From Onchocerca lupi (lineage: Eukaryota; Nematoda; Chromadorea; Rhabditida; Onchocercidae): a stretch of DNA of 64,000 nucleotides. Below are positions 1-10,438 of this stretch, one piece after another. Numbering within the stretch: the stretch's first letter is position 1; each line of letters starts with the position of its first letter. The stretch spans positions 62,001 to 126,000 of the forward strand of contig JAOVVO010000119.1 of assembly GCA_028564675.1 (NCBI GenBank), written 5' to 3'. The notes beneath the pieces were generated by a model. That model saw nothing but the letters and a program-made list of their open reading frames with translations, did no database searches and was not told the DNA's origin. The translations under genes and the position numbers were made by a program.

Positions 1-2096
1 AATGAAATCTTGCAAAAAATCGTCATCTTTGCAAACACAGTGCAAATTGATCGTAAAATATGGCAATTTAAAATTTACAAGTTTGATAAAATATATTACA
101 GGAGTTCCAAGTACTTTAGGCCTCGGCAAACCCTGAAAAGATATGAATTCAGGAAAACGGAAGAAATACATTACAAAGAAAGCTGAAAAGAGATTAATTT
201 TAGATCATTTTGATAGGATTACAAAAAAAAAATTCTTACCTTGCGAGCTAATTCAAACGCTTCCTGGCTGGCCAAATCCACATTCGCCAGCTCAAATGCT
301 AATTTCTTGTAATGAGCTTGCAATCGCATTAGAAATCTCGACATCTGTCGATAAGTAATATGTTCTAAATAGATTAAAGAATAAATATTTTTTAAATTAA
401 TCCTGCAGAAGTAGAGATTTCCTTAAACTATTAAAAGTGCTTAAATCTTATCATCAGAATTAGCTAATCATTTAATACGAATAATATCATTTAATATGTA
501 TCTACTATATTGTATTTTGGAAAAAAAAAAAAAAAAACTTCAAAAAAAAAGCATAAAAAGATCTCACCGTAGTCATACTGCCGATTCACTTTTCCCCGAA
601 TCTTATTTTGAACTGTTCCTCGACCTAGCTGGCCTTTCAAAACATATTCATTTACCCAAACACGATCACGTAAGCTTTCCAATGTATCGCAGCCATCATT
701 AATACCCAATACTGCAACAATAATAAAGTCAGCTTGAAATAAAAGAATAAGTTATGTCAAGAATGACTCATATTATAATATGAAGTCAAATAACAATAAA
801 AAATTCAATTCATTCCTTATATTACTTATTAATCTTTAATATGCTTATCATAGAAATTTAAAGTATATATACCGATAGATACTGTCGGTTCCCTTTATCC
901 CAAAATATTTAGATATTTCAAGAAAGAGAAATCACACCAATTTATTCAAAATATAAAAGAAACAAAATCTTACAACATAGACCGGAACTGGCAGGTTGTT
1001 GATAATCTAACTCTTCTACTCGAATATCTTCTTTCCGAAACGGTTGTCCAACAACGAGAGGATGAAAGCTGAAATATTGTGAAAAGATAATATGCAATTT
1101 ACAATTCTTACGAATTCAAATGATAATATTAAAAATGAGGAAGTTTCCATGGAAAAAACATATTATATATGTATTACTACTTGTAAGTTATATCAGGATA
1201 ATTAAATTAACAATATTATGAAAACTAAATAAAAGTAATGCAATATTTCTGACTTAATACTGCAAAATGAATGAGTTTTGAGTCTATTCGTTCTACTTCC
1301 TGTGGATTCCAATTCCTAAGTTTCATTACCGCTATCTAACATTGATGCAGTACTTTGCATGAGTAGGATAAATTAATTAGACACTTCAAACTATATCAAT
1401 TTGTAACAAATAATTCATAATACAATTAATATCATTTTGACAAATCCGATCTTATTCATTTCTTTTCTTTATGATAACATCATTGTTGAAAATGCGACAT
1501 GCAATACGTTGCATAGAGAACGAACAAACAAACTTAACAAATAAAGCTTAAGAAATAATCTGCAGTGAGCAACAAGTCAAGCACTAAATTAATATGTCAA
1601 GGAATATTTTCAGGACTTTGCTTTTTATATAAAGAAAACTTTGTGGTATTTATAGAAAATACAGTTTTCAGACTCACTAAAACTAACATTACCGTTGAAT
1701 TTATCAACAAATAGAGTCATATTTTATTAAATATTTGGCTGATTCATTCAGAAAGCGATTTTTAATAAGAATCGGCCGTAAATATCAAAACAGATAACAG
1801 TTATGTCATTAACTTAACTAGGATCGGAAAGCCAGAAATGTTTGCTTCACTTACTCATAATTTGGCTGTTTTCGTAATCCAACAACAACAGGTGCTTGTG
1901 ATATTGGATGAGGTTCGACGATAGGCATTTCGATTTGTGGTATTTCTACAGGTGAACAACGTTTATTAGCACCTTCACAGATTGCATTAATAAGATGTCG
2001 TTTTAGTGCACTGATCGAAATATCCCGAGGTTTATGTACGCACAAGATTCCATGCAAAGATTTCCATATATCTGCTGCTGTTATATTTCTCCGCAT
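1..2096 (-). CDS. TRUB2: TruB-family pseudouridine synthase, TRUB2-like (3' end outside window)
   Basis: Probable tRNA/mRNA pseudouridine synthase of the TruB family; the mammalian relative TRUB2 works in mitochondria. Five exons are phase-consistent: 2096-1855, 1068-974, 732-568, 364-240 and 132-1, giving about 253 residues before the window edge (human TRUB2 is about 330). The N-terminus carries the family opening LHGILCVHKPRDIS (TruB 'G...YKP' motif I). Exon 2 begins HPLVVGQPF and holds the LDYQQPASSG segment, which lines up with the catalytic-aspartate motif (LDAQASG in TRUB2) but has two extra residues. Later blocks YVLKGQLGRGT, YDYEHITYRQMSRFLMRL and ANVDLASQEAFELARKG follow TRUB2 order closely. 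The acceptor of exon 4 was set at 364 because only that choice keeps phase. The ATG at 2096 is the first Met of an otherwise matching N-terminus. It lies 610 bp downstream of the eS4 gene on the same strand, so an operon is possible. Confidence 0.78.
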
Positions 2097-2706
2097 CCCA
2101 TCAATAAAAAACTTTAGACAAATCCTGTAAATGTTGTTCTAAATTGGAACTTTTTCTAATTTCTTAGCGGTTCACTTGGCAATCATCAGCTTTATGAAAG
2201 CAAATGAAGCATAAAAGCTATCTCATGCTGAAATCAACAAATTAATTTGGACTGAGGTATCAAACGCACTGCAAAAATTATTCGGCTGGATTAATCCGAA
2301 CAGTGTCGATTACGAGAAATATTACATATTCTGGAACCTAACAATCCGAGAAAATTGTATTTTCAATGTGCATCACTTAATTCAAATAAATTCGCACGGC
2401 TATTGATAATCCTGCTTTGATTTTTCTGTATTTGTAATGTACATTACTTAATTCAAATAAATTTGCACAGCTACTGATAATCCGGTTTTGATTCTCTCAT
2501 TTATTTCCATAACTACTAGAACTGAGAAATTCTTATTCATTCACCTCGAAAAATAACACGCAACCTCTTTGAATTCAATATATTAAGTGTAGGACAAAGT
2601 CAAGAAATTATGTGTGGCAGAAGTTTAAAACAACGTATGTATTTCAATTTTTTTTAAAAACAATTTAACAGTACAATTAAATCACATAAATTTCAACAAA
2701 ATTCTT
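2097..2706. other. Intergenic, TRUB2-like / eS4 gap
   Basis: 610 bp between two minus-strand genes. I see no convincing exon. It contains a decayed direct duplication: 'cattacttaattcaaataaattcgcac' near 2370 and 'cattacttaattcaaataaatt' near 2443 are followed by similar 'tgataatcc' text, giving a repeat period of about 75 bp. It could hold the eS4 3'UTR and a trans-splice acceptor for the TruB gene. Confidence 0.5.
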
Positions 2707-5068
2707 CTAAGCAGCTCTTTTCTGAGCGAGCCGACGATCTCGTTCTTCAGCAATAGTCAAACGGACACCTTTCGTCGGTCCCGGCAAACTCACCATGGAT
2801 TTCGTTCCCTTACCAATAATAAATACGTTATTTAGCCTAAAAGATGACTGCATAAACAAGAATATAAGAGGCAATGATTTGCATTACACAAAATAAATTT
2901 TATTAACAAACACAACTGTAATTAAAAAACATAAAACTGAATCAAAAAATATATTTTCCACAGGGAATCAAAAAAATTAAGATTTGAAGCTGAAATTATA
3001 AAACCGAAAAAATTTATCATTACAACTAACCAAAACCTATTATTCCCCGATAAGGAATATTGCCCGTAAGCGCATAAATTGAAAGAAACTCACCTGGACC
3101 GGTGGTTATGCCAACCAGGCCCCGGCCTTCATTAATCATCACTACCAAGGAGTAGGTTGTGTCTTGTAAACAAAATGCATCTTGACCTCAGCGAATTTTA
3201 GAAATTCCATTTTTTTTTTCAAAGCCTCAAATTTTTCTTAGCTATTTCATTAAAAAACGTAAATAAAATTTTTTCGAAATTCTCCTCATATATTTACCGA
3301 GTAGCAAATGAATGCCCAGCAGCATCTTTAATGTGCACAATGTCAAATGAGCCTGGATGCTTTTCACGGTGTCCAACAATGCCCACACGACCCATGTTAC
3401 GTCCTCCTGTTACCATACACAAATTACCCTGGTCGAATTTAACGTAATCAGTCAGTTTACCGGTTGCAATATCCACTACTATCGTGTCGTTTACCTAAAC
3501 TTTTAGAACATTCAAAATCCAATCAAAACAACCACAACAGTAAGAAGTGAAAGACAATAGATGGCAACGTCTTCTAACATATATTGAGAAAATTTTTCGC
3601 AAAACTTATTATTTTTGCAAAAACTTGTTTATTAAGAAAATATTGTTCGTTAAATGGGCGTCTTTCGAAACAATAAAATGGGAGAACTGACCTTAACATG
3701 AGGATCAGGATAACGAATAGTTCGGGCATCGTGAGTGACAATAAAAGGCACACCTTTTGGCCCCACACATTTCTTCACTATTTTGCATAATTTGAAATTT
3801 CCTTCTTGTTCTGTGATACGGTGGGTAGCATAGCGTCCTTTTGCATCATACAACAAGCGAAAAGTTTCGTTTGTCTTGTCAATCCTGATTACATCTAAAA
3901 ATATCCAAAAAAAAGAATAAATCACAAATCGCTTCCATACAATCTAACATGAAATACAAATAACTAATCTTGTGTCAGGTAAACTGGAAGAAATTCCATA
4001 ATAATGTAATAATTGTCTAACCTATACAAATAAAAACCAGCAGCGATCATAAATAATAGTGATGTAACGAAAACCATTAGTCTAAAATATAATGCATACC
4101 CATAAATCCTGCAGGGAAGCGCATATCCGTTCGCACTTTCCCATCAACTTTAATCAGACGCTGTTTGCAAATCATGCGTGCCTCATTATATGTCAATGCA
4201 TATTTTAGTCGATTCCGCAAAAACAATATCAACGGAAGTGATTCACGCAACTTATGTGGTCCACATCGTGGTCTTGGAGCAAAAACACCTGCAAAAATTC
4301 ATTTCAGTGAAAAGATTAACTCTCTGTGACCAAAAAATTAACTCGTTATTTTTGATCAGTTTTTCTTATGTTCTTTTTTCATATCATTGAATCCCTGTCT
4401 GAGCCATAAAACAAAATTACTCAAAAGCAGGACTTGAGTCAATTTTGAGGGCAGCAATTTCAGAAAGTGCCGCGAAATACTTATCATGCTTGTATCAAAC
4501 GGTAATTCCATTAAGCTCATCATTAACTGCTGCATTTCAGTTCCTTCCTCTTTTCATACAATAGAACTGAACCCGATGGGTTTTTCTCTTTAAGCACGGA
4601 GACAGGCAATCGACCACTGACACATCGGCCTTCTCACAGATAACAAGTGTTAGGAATTATATCATATCCAAAAAGTGAGATTGTTGGAAATATTTTGACT
4701 AGGATTCTGAAGGGGGAATCTACGTGACTCTCTTCATGAGCTGACAGTGAAAGCAACAATTTGATGCTTATCCTTACCTCAAGACAATATACCTTTCGGC
4801 TATACTAAAACTATGCGGATCTACAAAATTTCAGATCATTTAAATCACTTAACGATCGATGAAATGTGCACGTCTAACTTTATATAACAGCTTAATGAGA
4901 AAAGAAGCAAAATTCTGGAAGTTTCTTAAATGACAATGAAACCATTATACTATTATACTTTAAAAAAAATGAAAAAGATATGTCAAAAGAAATACCTCCA
5001 AGTTTATCCAACATCCAATGTTTTGGCGCCGCAAGACGCTTCAAATGTCGTTTTGGTCCACGAGCCAT
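2707..5068 (-). CDS. rps-4: 40S ribosomal protein S4 (eS4)
   Basis: Structural protein of the small cytosolic ribosomal subunit. Five exons join in phase: 5068-4996, 4288-4100, 3894-3692, 3494-3298 and 2836-2707, giving exactly 263 aa, the usual animal eS4 length. It starts MARGPKRHLKRLAAP and continues HWMLDKLGG. The S4-like RNA-binding part lies in exon 2 (YNEARMICKQRLIKVDGKVR), the central domain in exon 3 (DVIRIDKTNETFRLLYDAKG), and the KOW-like part in exon 4 (MVTGGRNMGRVGIVGHREKH). The C-terminus is FIIGKGTK...GVRLTIAEERDRRLA. No stop or lost residue breaks the frame. It is divergent from the tyrosine kinase gene and lies upstream of the TruB-like gene on the same strand. Ribosomal protein introns often carry snoRNAs; intron 1 (4995-4289) has a candidate. 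Confidence 0.97.
3026..3187 (-). other. Exon-like GC-rich island inside eS4 intron 4
   Basis: Within the 461-bp intron, about 110 bp (around 3187-3085) is far richer in G+C than its surroundings. It is open in one minus-strand frame for 53 codons up to a TAG at 3028, reading for example VVMINEGRGLVGITTGPGEF. It contains a near-perfect 5' splice site (CAG/GTGAGT) at about 3084 and a weak upstream AG. Spliced into the eS4 frame it would meet a stop codon. A small hairpin (TGGTT-loop-AACCA) also lies here. It may be a poison exon, a nested gene fragment or a structured RNA; I do not recognise the peptide. Confidence 0.3.
4451..4530 (-). ncRNA. Candidate C/D-box snoRNA in eS4 intron 1
   Basis: On the host-gene strand this 80-nt segment has a perfect C box ATGATGA (4523-4517) and a D box CTGA (4463-4460) 53 nt apart. 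They are bracketed by a terminal stem: GCAG at 4530-4527 pairs with CTGC at 4454-4451, extended by a T-G wobble. A weak C'-like ATGATAAG lies inside. Size, spacing, orientation and host (a ribosomal protein intron) all suit an intron-encoded box C/D snoRNA. I could not match the segment just upstream of box D to a remembered rRNA site, so the target is unknown and the call may be chance. Confidence 0.35.
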
Positions 5069-5849
5069 GTCTTATTATTTGCTCGATCTACACCCTCAAA
5101 TCAGAAAGTTCCCAAATGTAAAAGGTAATTAACTAAAAAATTAATACAACAAATGCCAGAGTTAATCAAGTATACATACATCCCCACTAATAAAGTTCAA
5201 CTCCGAAAACTCTCCCCAGTCATTTCATAGACAAAATCCCGAGGAGCCTAGCAATTTACAACCCCCGACCAGCCTATGCGTCCAAAACCCCCGACCAGTC
5301 TAACAATCCACAATCTTAACCCCGACAAGGCCACCATGACACTTTAGGATCTCCATTACAGTATGTTTGAGTCGTCTTAGGAACACAGCATAAAATAACA
5401 GCGCTAAATTCGGAAATATTTAAAAAAATTGTTCGTAAATGCAAATACATTACTTTCAAACGATAAAATTTAAAATTCACTGAATAATTCGTTTCCACAA
5501 TTTTTCGTAATTAATCTAAATGAATGACAAAACTTAGTTAGGTCTAATAAATGCGAACTATATATTTATCAGCGAATCAAGTTTAATCCTTATCAATTGA
5601 TACAAACATAAACTGAGCCGTGGCTAGATCCTTGTCATGATCGATATACAGCCAAATTATCTTTTTTGAATTATCTGTTTGATAGTTTCACATCTCTTCA
5701 AAAAGTTAAAGGGAATAATGAAAATTTTATGCAAATTAATGAATTGTATATGAGTAAAGAACAATTATTTAAATGGAATGTTTTGCTTCATTGTATATTT
5801 CTTACTTATCAAGAAGTGGTTGTAAGTACAACCACGTACTCCTTTATAA
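5069..5849. promoter_or_regulatory. Divergent intergenic region, eS4 / Fes-like kinase
   Basis: About 780 bp between two divergently transcribed start codons, so it should contain both promoters or trans-splice sites. The part nearest eS4 has a C-rich imperfect direct repeat at about 5250-5335. The core aacccccgaccag(c/t)cta occurs at about 5259 and 5286, with a decayed third copy at about 5317. I see no clear TATA box. Confidence 0.45.
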
Positions 5850-8605
5850 ATGCCAAAGAAGGAAGAAGAAGAGGTGAAGGAATTGCCATTTTGTTGACTT
5901 TTTCTTACATTCAGTCTAATTCGATAAAGAAGTATTTGAAGTAATCAATACTTCGATACTTGAATTAAGTTACCAATAAATTATAAATATCAAACAATAA
6001 ATAATCAAGTTTTGAATAAATTAATCTGAAATTTGAGAATTTTCAGTATTCATCTCATCTCATTGAGATCACAAAACTGAATTTCTCGGCTAAGATACTC
6101 AATAATAAAGAAATGAAATTTAAAATTTTTCAAATTTTTGTAAAAAAATTTTAATCCAGGGTGACGACTCTGTATCAATAACTGATGACGTAAAAGGAGC
6201 TGATTATTATCATGGATTGATACCACGTACCGATATCGAACCGCTGCTGAAAAAGGAAGGCGACTTTTTGTTGCGTAAAACTGAACTCACTCCTGGTACT
6301 TATCTTATTTTCATTTAACGTAAACCAGTTTACGTAATGCCACGTAACGCCTGTTTATTTTTATAATTTACATCACAATAAACATTACTTCTTCGATGAA
6401 TAGAATTCAGAAGAAATATGCAGCATAATTCTTTCTCTATGATAATATTGCAGAAGCTACACATATTTACGTGAAAATATTGATCTGAGCATTTTTCCAA
6501 CTTTTTTGATATTTTTATTTTCTATACTTACTACAAAAATTGGATAGATCCTCATGACAGGAAGTTTACAGGTGAGATAGTGCTTGCGATTTCGGTGCGG
6601 CATAATAATGCCGTACGACATTTCATGGTGAATCAAGATAAAGATGGTTCTTTCTACTGCGAACATCATCATGAGAAAAGCGTATCCGATCTAATTCAAT
6701 ACTACAAAGCTACGAAAGAACCACTATCAGCTTCCAGCCAAGCACGCCTTCGTCGACCCATCGAAAGACCACAATGGCTTCTAAATCATGATTCCATCAG
6801 ACTTGTAAAAAAGCTCGGAGAGGGTGCATTCGGTGAGGTGAGCTTCTGATCATTATCACTTATTATTAGATAAAGTCAATTGAAATCAGCAACACTAATA
6901 TGAACAAAAGTTGAATGGCTTCAAGAGCTGTTAGATTCAAACTTTGAAACTTCAAGGTATTCCTTGCGGAATATTCGTTTGGAACGGAAAAGCAAGAAGT
7001 GGCGGTAAAAACAATGCGTCAAGAAGCAACTCGTGAAGCTCGATTGAAGTTTATGAAGGAAGCGAGATTGATGCGTCGCTATGAACACAAGCACGTGGTT
7101 CGAATCCTTGGAGTAGCCGTACACGAACATCCACTAATGATCATCATGGAAAATTGTCCTGGTTCGTTTCAATTATCATTCCTTCTCTATCCTCAGAATC
7201 AATCAGGCTTCATGATTTTATCTTTTCAATACCACCTAATAATTTTAAGTCAAATCTCATGCTTATTTCATAATTATTTACTAAAAAATGCCAGATCAAC
7301 AGTATTTTACTTTATATAGTTCATTAGCAGCAAAAATACAGTACAATAATCAGAAAAACCTAAAAAAGCTTATTTCAGGTGGATCCTTATTATCGTATTT
7401 ACGCAAAGAAAAGGGAAAAATAACGCCAATTACGAAGCTTCGTTTTACGACTGAAGCAGCAGATGGGATGGCTTATTTACATAGGCAGAAATGTATTCAT
7501 CGAGATATCGCTGCACGTAACGTTTTGCTGAGCGCCAAACTTGACGTAAAAATTAGCGATTTCGGCATGTCTGATGATCGACTTATCGTACAAGACGAAA
7601 AGTTAGAAAAGGTGATGAATTATCTCCGTAACAATTTTCATTAAATATTATGGTACGAAAGACTTCGTAAAAAAGCCTTCTGAATAGGAAGTAGTATTTA
7701 CTGAATCTTAATAGGATAAATGTGGGAAGATCTGTACAGCTATATAAAATGAGTAGTGAATCACAGAAATGAAACAATAGAGCCTTTCGTGTAGAAAGAA
7801 TACGTCAATCTCACGCATTTTTCTTTTTTTGAGATCGAAAAAGTGAACCAAAAATTGACCTTTCTATCCAAAGTTCCTGCCTTCATTAAGTATATATATA
7901 GATCTGATTTCATAATTATATAGAAGATTGTATTTTTTATTCAAGAGACATTCACTGACACTCCATAATATCAGAATTTAAAGTCAGTTATAAGTTTCAA
8001 ACGAATTAAAACACCGCTGGATTTATCAAACAGCATAGATGATGCTTAAATTAAATAGAACAATTTGACGTCTGTTATCGTAAACTTCTGTTGTTCTGAA
8101 TTTATGTTTCTGGAAAGCGATAGTTGAAATAACTCGCGAATGGAAGCTTTGAGAAATAATGAATGGTTATGAAGTTGAATTACTAAAATGAATTCTTAAT
8201 TGTAAATTTCAGCAATTTCTTTCAGGTACCAGTCAAATGGTTAGCACCGGAAACGATGCAACAAAAAGTTTACTCGAATAAAACTGATATCTGGTCTTAC
8301 GGTGTACTTGTCTGGGAAATTTATTCCGATGGTTCGGAGCCTTATCCAGGGTTGAGTAATATTCAAACACGTGCAAAAATTGTCGTACAAAATTATCGAA
8401 TGGAAATGCCTAAGGTACATGATTTTCTTTATTAAAATGTATTTCATATAAAGCATTATTCATTCTTAACATCTTATAATTGTGCATATTGTAGGAAACA
8501 CCATCTGCAGTGGTCAAATTAGTCCAGCAATGCTGGGCTAAAAATCCTGATGAGCGACCGGACTTTAGTAAAATATCCAAATTTCTTAAAACTATTAAAA
8601 TTTGA
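5850..8605 (+). CDS. SH2-domain non-receptor tyrosine kinase, Fes/Fer type
   Basis: Cytoplasmic tyrosine kinase. Seven exons join in phase: 5850-5873, 6160-6295, 6572-6837, 6957-7161, 7379-7611, 8226-8414 and 8495-8605, giving 387 aa. The 8-residue first exon MPKKEEEE supplies the only good start; it ends in a phase-0 donor matching the acceptor at 6160. The SH2 domain covers about residues 21-110 (YYHGLIPRTDIEPLL, GDFLLRKTE, the FLVR-type motif with its arginine). The kinase domain covers about 120-385: glycine loop GEGAFGEV, AVK lysine, catalytic loop HRDIAARN, DFG, then PVKWLAPE and WSYGVLVWEI. This SH2-plus-kinase layout without an F-BAR domain is the expanded Fer-like/SPE-8-like family of nematodes. 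The activation segment between DFG and APE has no tyrosine, unlike Fes and Fer. AATAAA lies at about 8662, 57 nt after the stop. Confidence 0.93.
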
Positions 8606-9019
8606 TTGATATATGCGATACAGAAAACAAAAACAAAATTGCCAAACTATTTCTCAGTGATAATAAAACATTTGCATGCTGTCTGCAAACATTCACAAAA
8701 TATATTATTGTTTTAAGCATATGCAATATATGCAAACTCACATGCATAATAACTCTAGAGTTTTTATCATTTTTTTTTTGTTATCAAGTGCTTTTCTTTA
8801 TAGCTCCCAACAGACAGTTTGCATTAATTCATTGTTTACTATTACGGCATGATGTAATGAAAATGGGTACAATTGTTCTCCACAACTATGTTGCATTTGT
8901 AGGTGGTGGTATTGTTTTTTTTCTTTTTGTTACCTCAAAGCACTTGATACTAGAGGTAGAGGAGCGGAACTTGGTGTACTCAAAAAAATCTCTGTTGGCT
9001 TAAATATACAAAGCATTGA
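8606..9019. other. Kinase 3' flank and start of decayed block
   Basis: The first 60-100 bp are probably kinase 3'UTR (AATAAA near 8662). From about 8786 composition becomes more coding-like. Short open stretches exist on plus in two frames: about 8786-8915 (containing RHDVMKMGTIVLHNYVAF) and about 8901-9074 (containing LDTRGRGAELGVLKKIS). They look like frameshifted pieces of a former coding region, which I cannot name. Confidence 0.4.
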
Positions 9020-9235
9020 TATAGAAAGAATTTATGTGAGAAAGTTGATTCGCTTGGTAAAAGGTCAATCATAATTACCGGATCCGATTGCAAAGTGAAG
9101 AAACAAGTTGACCTTAAAAAAACAGGTCATCTAGAAGTTACTAGGTTGATATCCTCATTCCTTCAAAATATACGGTCTGGTAGTGTAGAAAAAGGAGAAA
9201 AAATAGCAGCTGCTAATTTACTAAATGGTGAATAA
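9020..9235 (+). pseudogene. Unidentified open segment in the bacterial-like block
   Basis: 71 codons are open between a TGA at 9017 and a TAA at 9233, with no start codon and no flanking splice sites. Residues look protein-like (for example SLGKRSIIITGSD, GHLEVTRLISSF, EKGEKIAAANLL) rather than translated AT-rich noise. It overlaps the end of the previous open segment by a frame change near 9056-9070, as expected of one gene broken by an indel. I do not recognise the family. Position within 1 kb of two bacterial gene fragments suggests the same origin. Confidence 0.35.
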
Positions 9236-9544
9236 ATTTACTAAATAGGTTGATAAGCTACCATTATTGTTATATTCTTGCAACGCAAATTCTGGATTAG
9301 ATTTCAGATAAACTATTGAGAACCTTGACTTTGCTAGACCTACTGAACAACATCAAGTATTGAACCTTCAAAAGGTGCTACAAAGTTTTTATGTAAATAT
9401 CAAAGCCTTTATTAATCAATAAATATAAAAACCAATATTAATGATATCATGTTGAATATGTTAGTATATAGCCTCTTTTTAAACATACTTTTCTATTATG
9501 AGACTATCATTATTTTTATATATCTTACCGCTATTAACATCTTT

Positions 9545-9732
9545 TATAGGTTTGTAGTGAACTTTACAAAAGTAAAAAATAACTTTTTGGGCACTTTTTG
9601 GACACTTTCTATCACTAAATTTACATGCTGCAAGAAAATTTTGACATTATCGAAACTTTCCAAAAATGAAATGAGCTCTTTAACGTTTTCTATCCGTGTT
9701 TCATCTTTAAAATCAGTGAAAAACAAAGCTTA
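9545..9732 (-). pseudogene. UvrD/Rep-family helicase fragment, probably Wolbachia-derived
   Basis: A minus-strand open segment of about 60 codons. ETRIENVKELISFLESFDN followed by FLQHVNLVIES matches the block in bacterial UvrD/PcrA helicases that precedes the motif V region (pattern R-x-EN-x-x-EL...FL-x-H-x-x-L-V). Nothing before or after is helicase-like, there is no start codon, and the downstream residues turn AT-rich and meet a stop. It is therefore a short internal fragment. The assignment rests on pattern memory and is less certain than the dehydrogenase fragment next to it. Confidence 0.5.
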
Positions 9733-9779
9733 CACATTTGTTATAGCTACTTACACATCGTCGGGCTCAGGAAAAGATT

Positions 9780-9992
9780 GATCCTAAAAAGATTAGTGAA
9801 AAATTCATCAAAATCAAACAATTCAGGTAGGGAGTACTTTTCAGATTTTTTGCCAAGTTCAATTTCATTTACTAAGTCTTTCAAAAACTTGACCTCATAG
9901 TTAAATCATAGAATAAAGCTGATCTTCGTTATTTAGATGCCAAGTATTACGCACTTGGTTAACATCATTAAGGGTACTGAAAGACATTGTTT
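9780..9992 (-). pseudogene. Unidentified minus-strand fragment, frame-broken
   Basis: Two protein-like runs on the minus strand in different frames: one around 9988-9905 (starting MSFSTLNDVNQVRNTWHL) and one around 9893-9780 (FLKDLVNEIELGKKSEKY, then LPELFDFDEFFTNLF). A frame change with stops separates them near 9900. They look like one broken coding sequence. The family is not recognised; context suggests bacterial origin. Confidence 0.35.
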
Positions 9993-10051
9993 ATTACGAA
10001 AATTAAGCATAAACCAAAAATTCAAAAGTTGATTTTCCTCTTATTCATCTT

Positions 10052-10351
10052 TCAAAAATGCCTTTGTGTTGCAATCCATGCACCGTTGGCCGTGATACCC
10101 TTTATGATCATAACATTAGGCTGATCATCACCAAGCCAAAAATGATATCCAGAGGTTATTTGGTTAGCATAATCAGAAGATGAAGCAGTACCTTTATCTG
10201 CCGCAACTATCAAGTATGGATCATCTTCATCATACCTAATCACATTTTCTGGTGGAATTATTTTGCCATCAGCTAGATTATCAGTAATATCAACTAGATT
10301 ATCAGTAATAGGAATGAAGCATTCCTCTGATGAAATCCTTATAGTACTCAA
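10052..10351 (-). pseudogene. NAD-specific glutamate dehydrogenase fragment (large bacterial type), Wolbachia-derived
   Basis: An open run of 99 codons whose C-terminal two thirds follow the conserved core of the large (about 180 kDa) NAD-glutamate dehydrogenase of alphaproteobacteria. Recognisable blocks in order are LVDITDNLADGKIIPPENV, RYDEDDPYLIVAADKGTA, SDYANQI...YHFWLGD and GITANGAWIATQRHF. The usual GGSxGYDHKKM segment between FWLGD and GITA is altered and shortened. After RHF the similarity stops abruptly at about 10050. The first 20 or so codons are not enzyme-like. A 16-bp piece encoding ITDNL is duplicated in tandem. With no introns, no full gene and a bacterial-only family, this is a decayed lateral insertion, most simply a nuclear Wolbachia transfer in a filarial genome. 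Confidence 0.8.
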
Positions 10352-10438
10352 ACATCTTGTATTACAGTTGAAGAGAAAAAAGTTATCATACTCAGCACTT
10401 CATTATAATACACGCCTGTTATACATAGTTTTTTGAAT

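Noticed and set aside
8602..9003. 133-aa plus ORF
   Set aside because: Its start lies at the end of the kinase gene and its first half is AT-rich noise. Only short parts after 8786 look coding, and these switch frame.
9449..9781. 110-aa plus ORF
   Set aside because: Phe/Ile/Ser-rich and antisense to the better-supported UvrD-like fragment.
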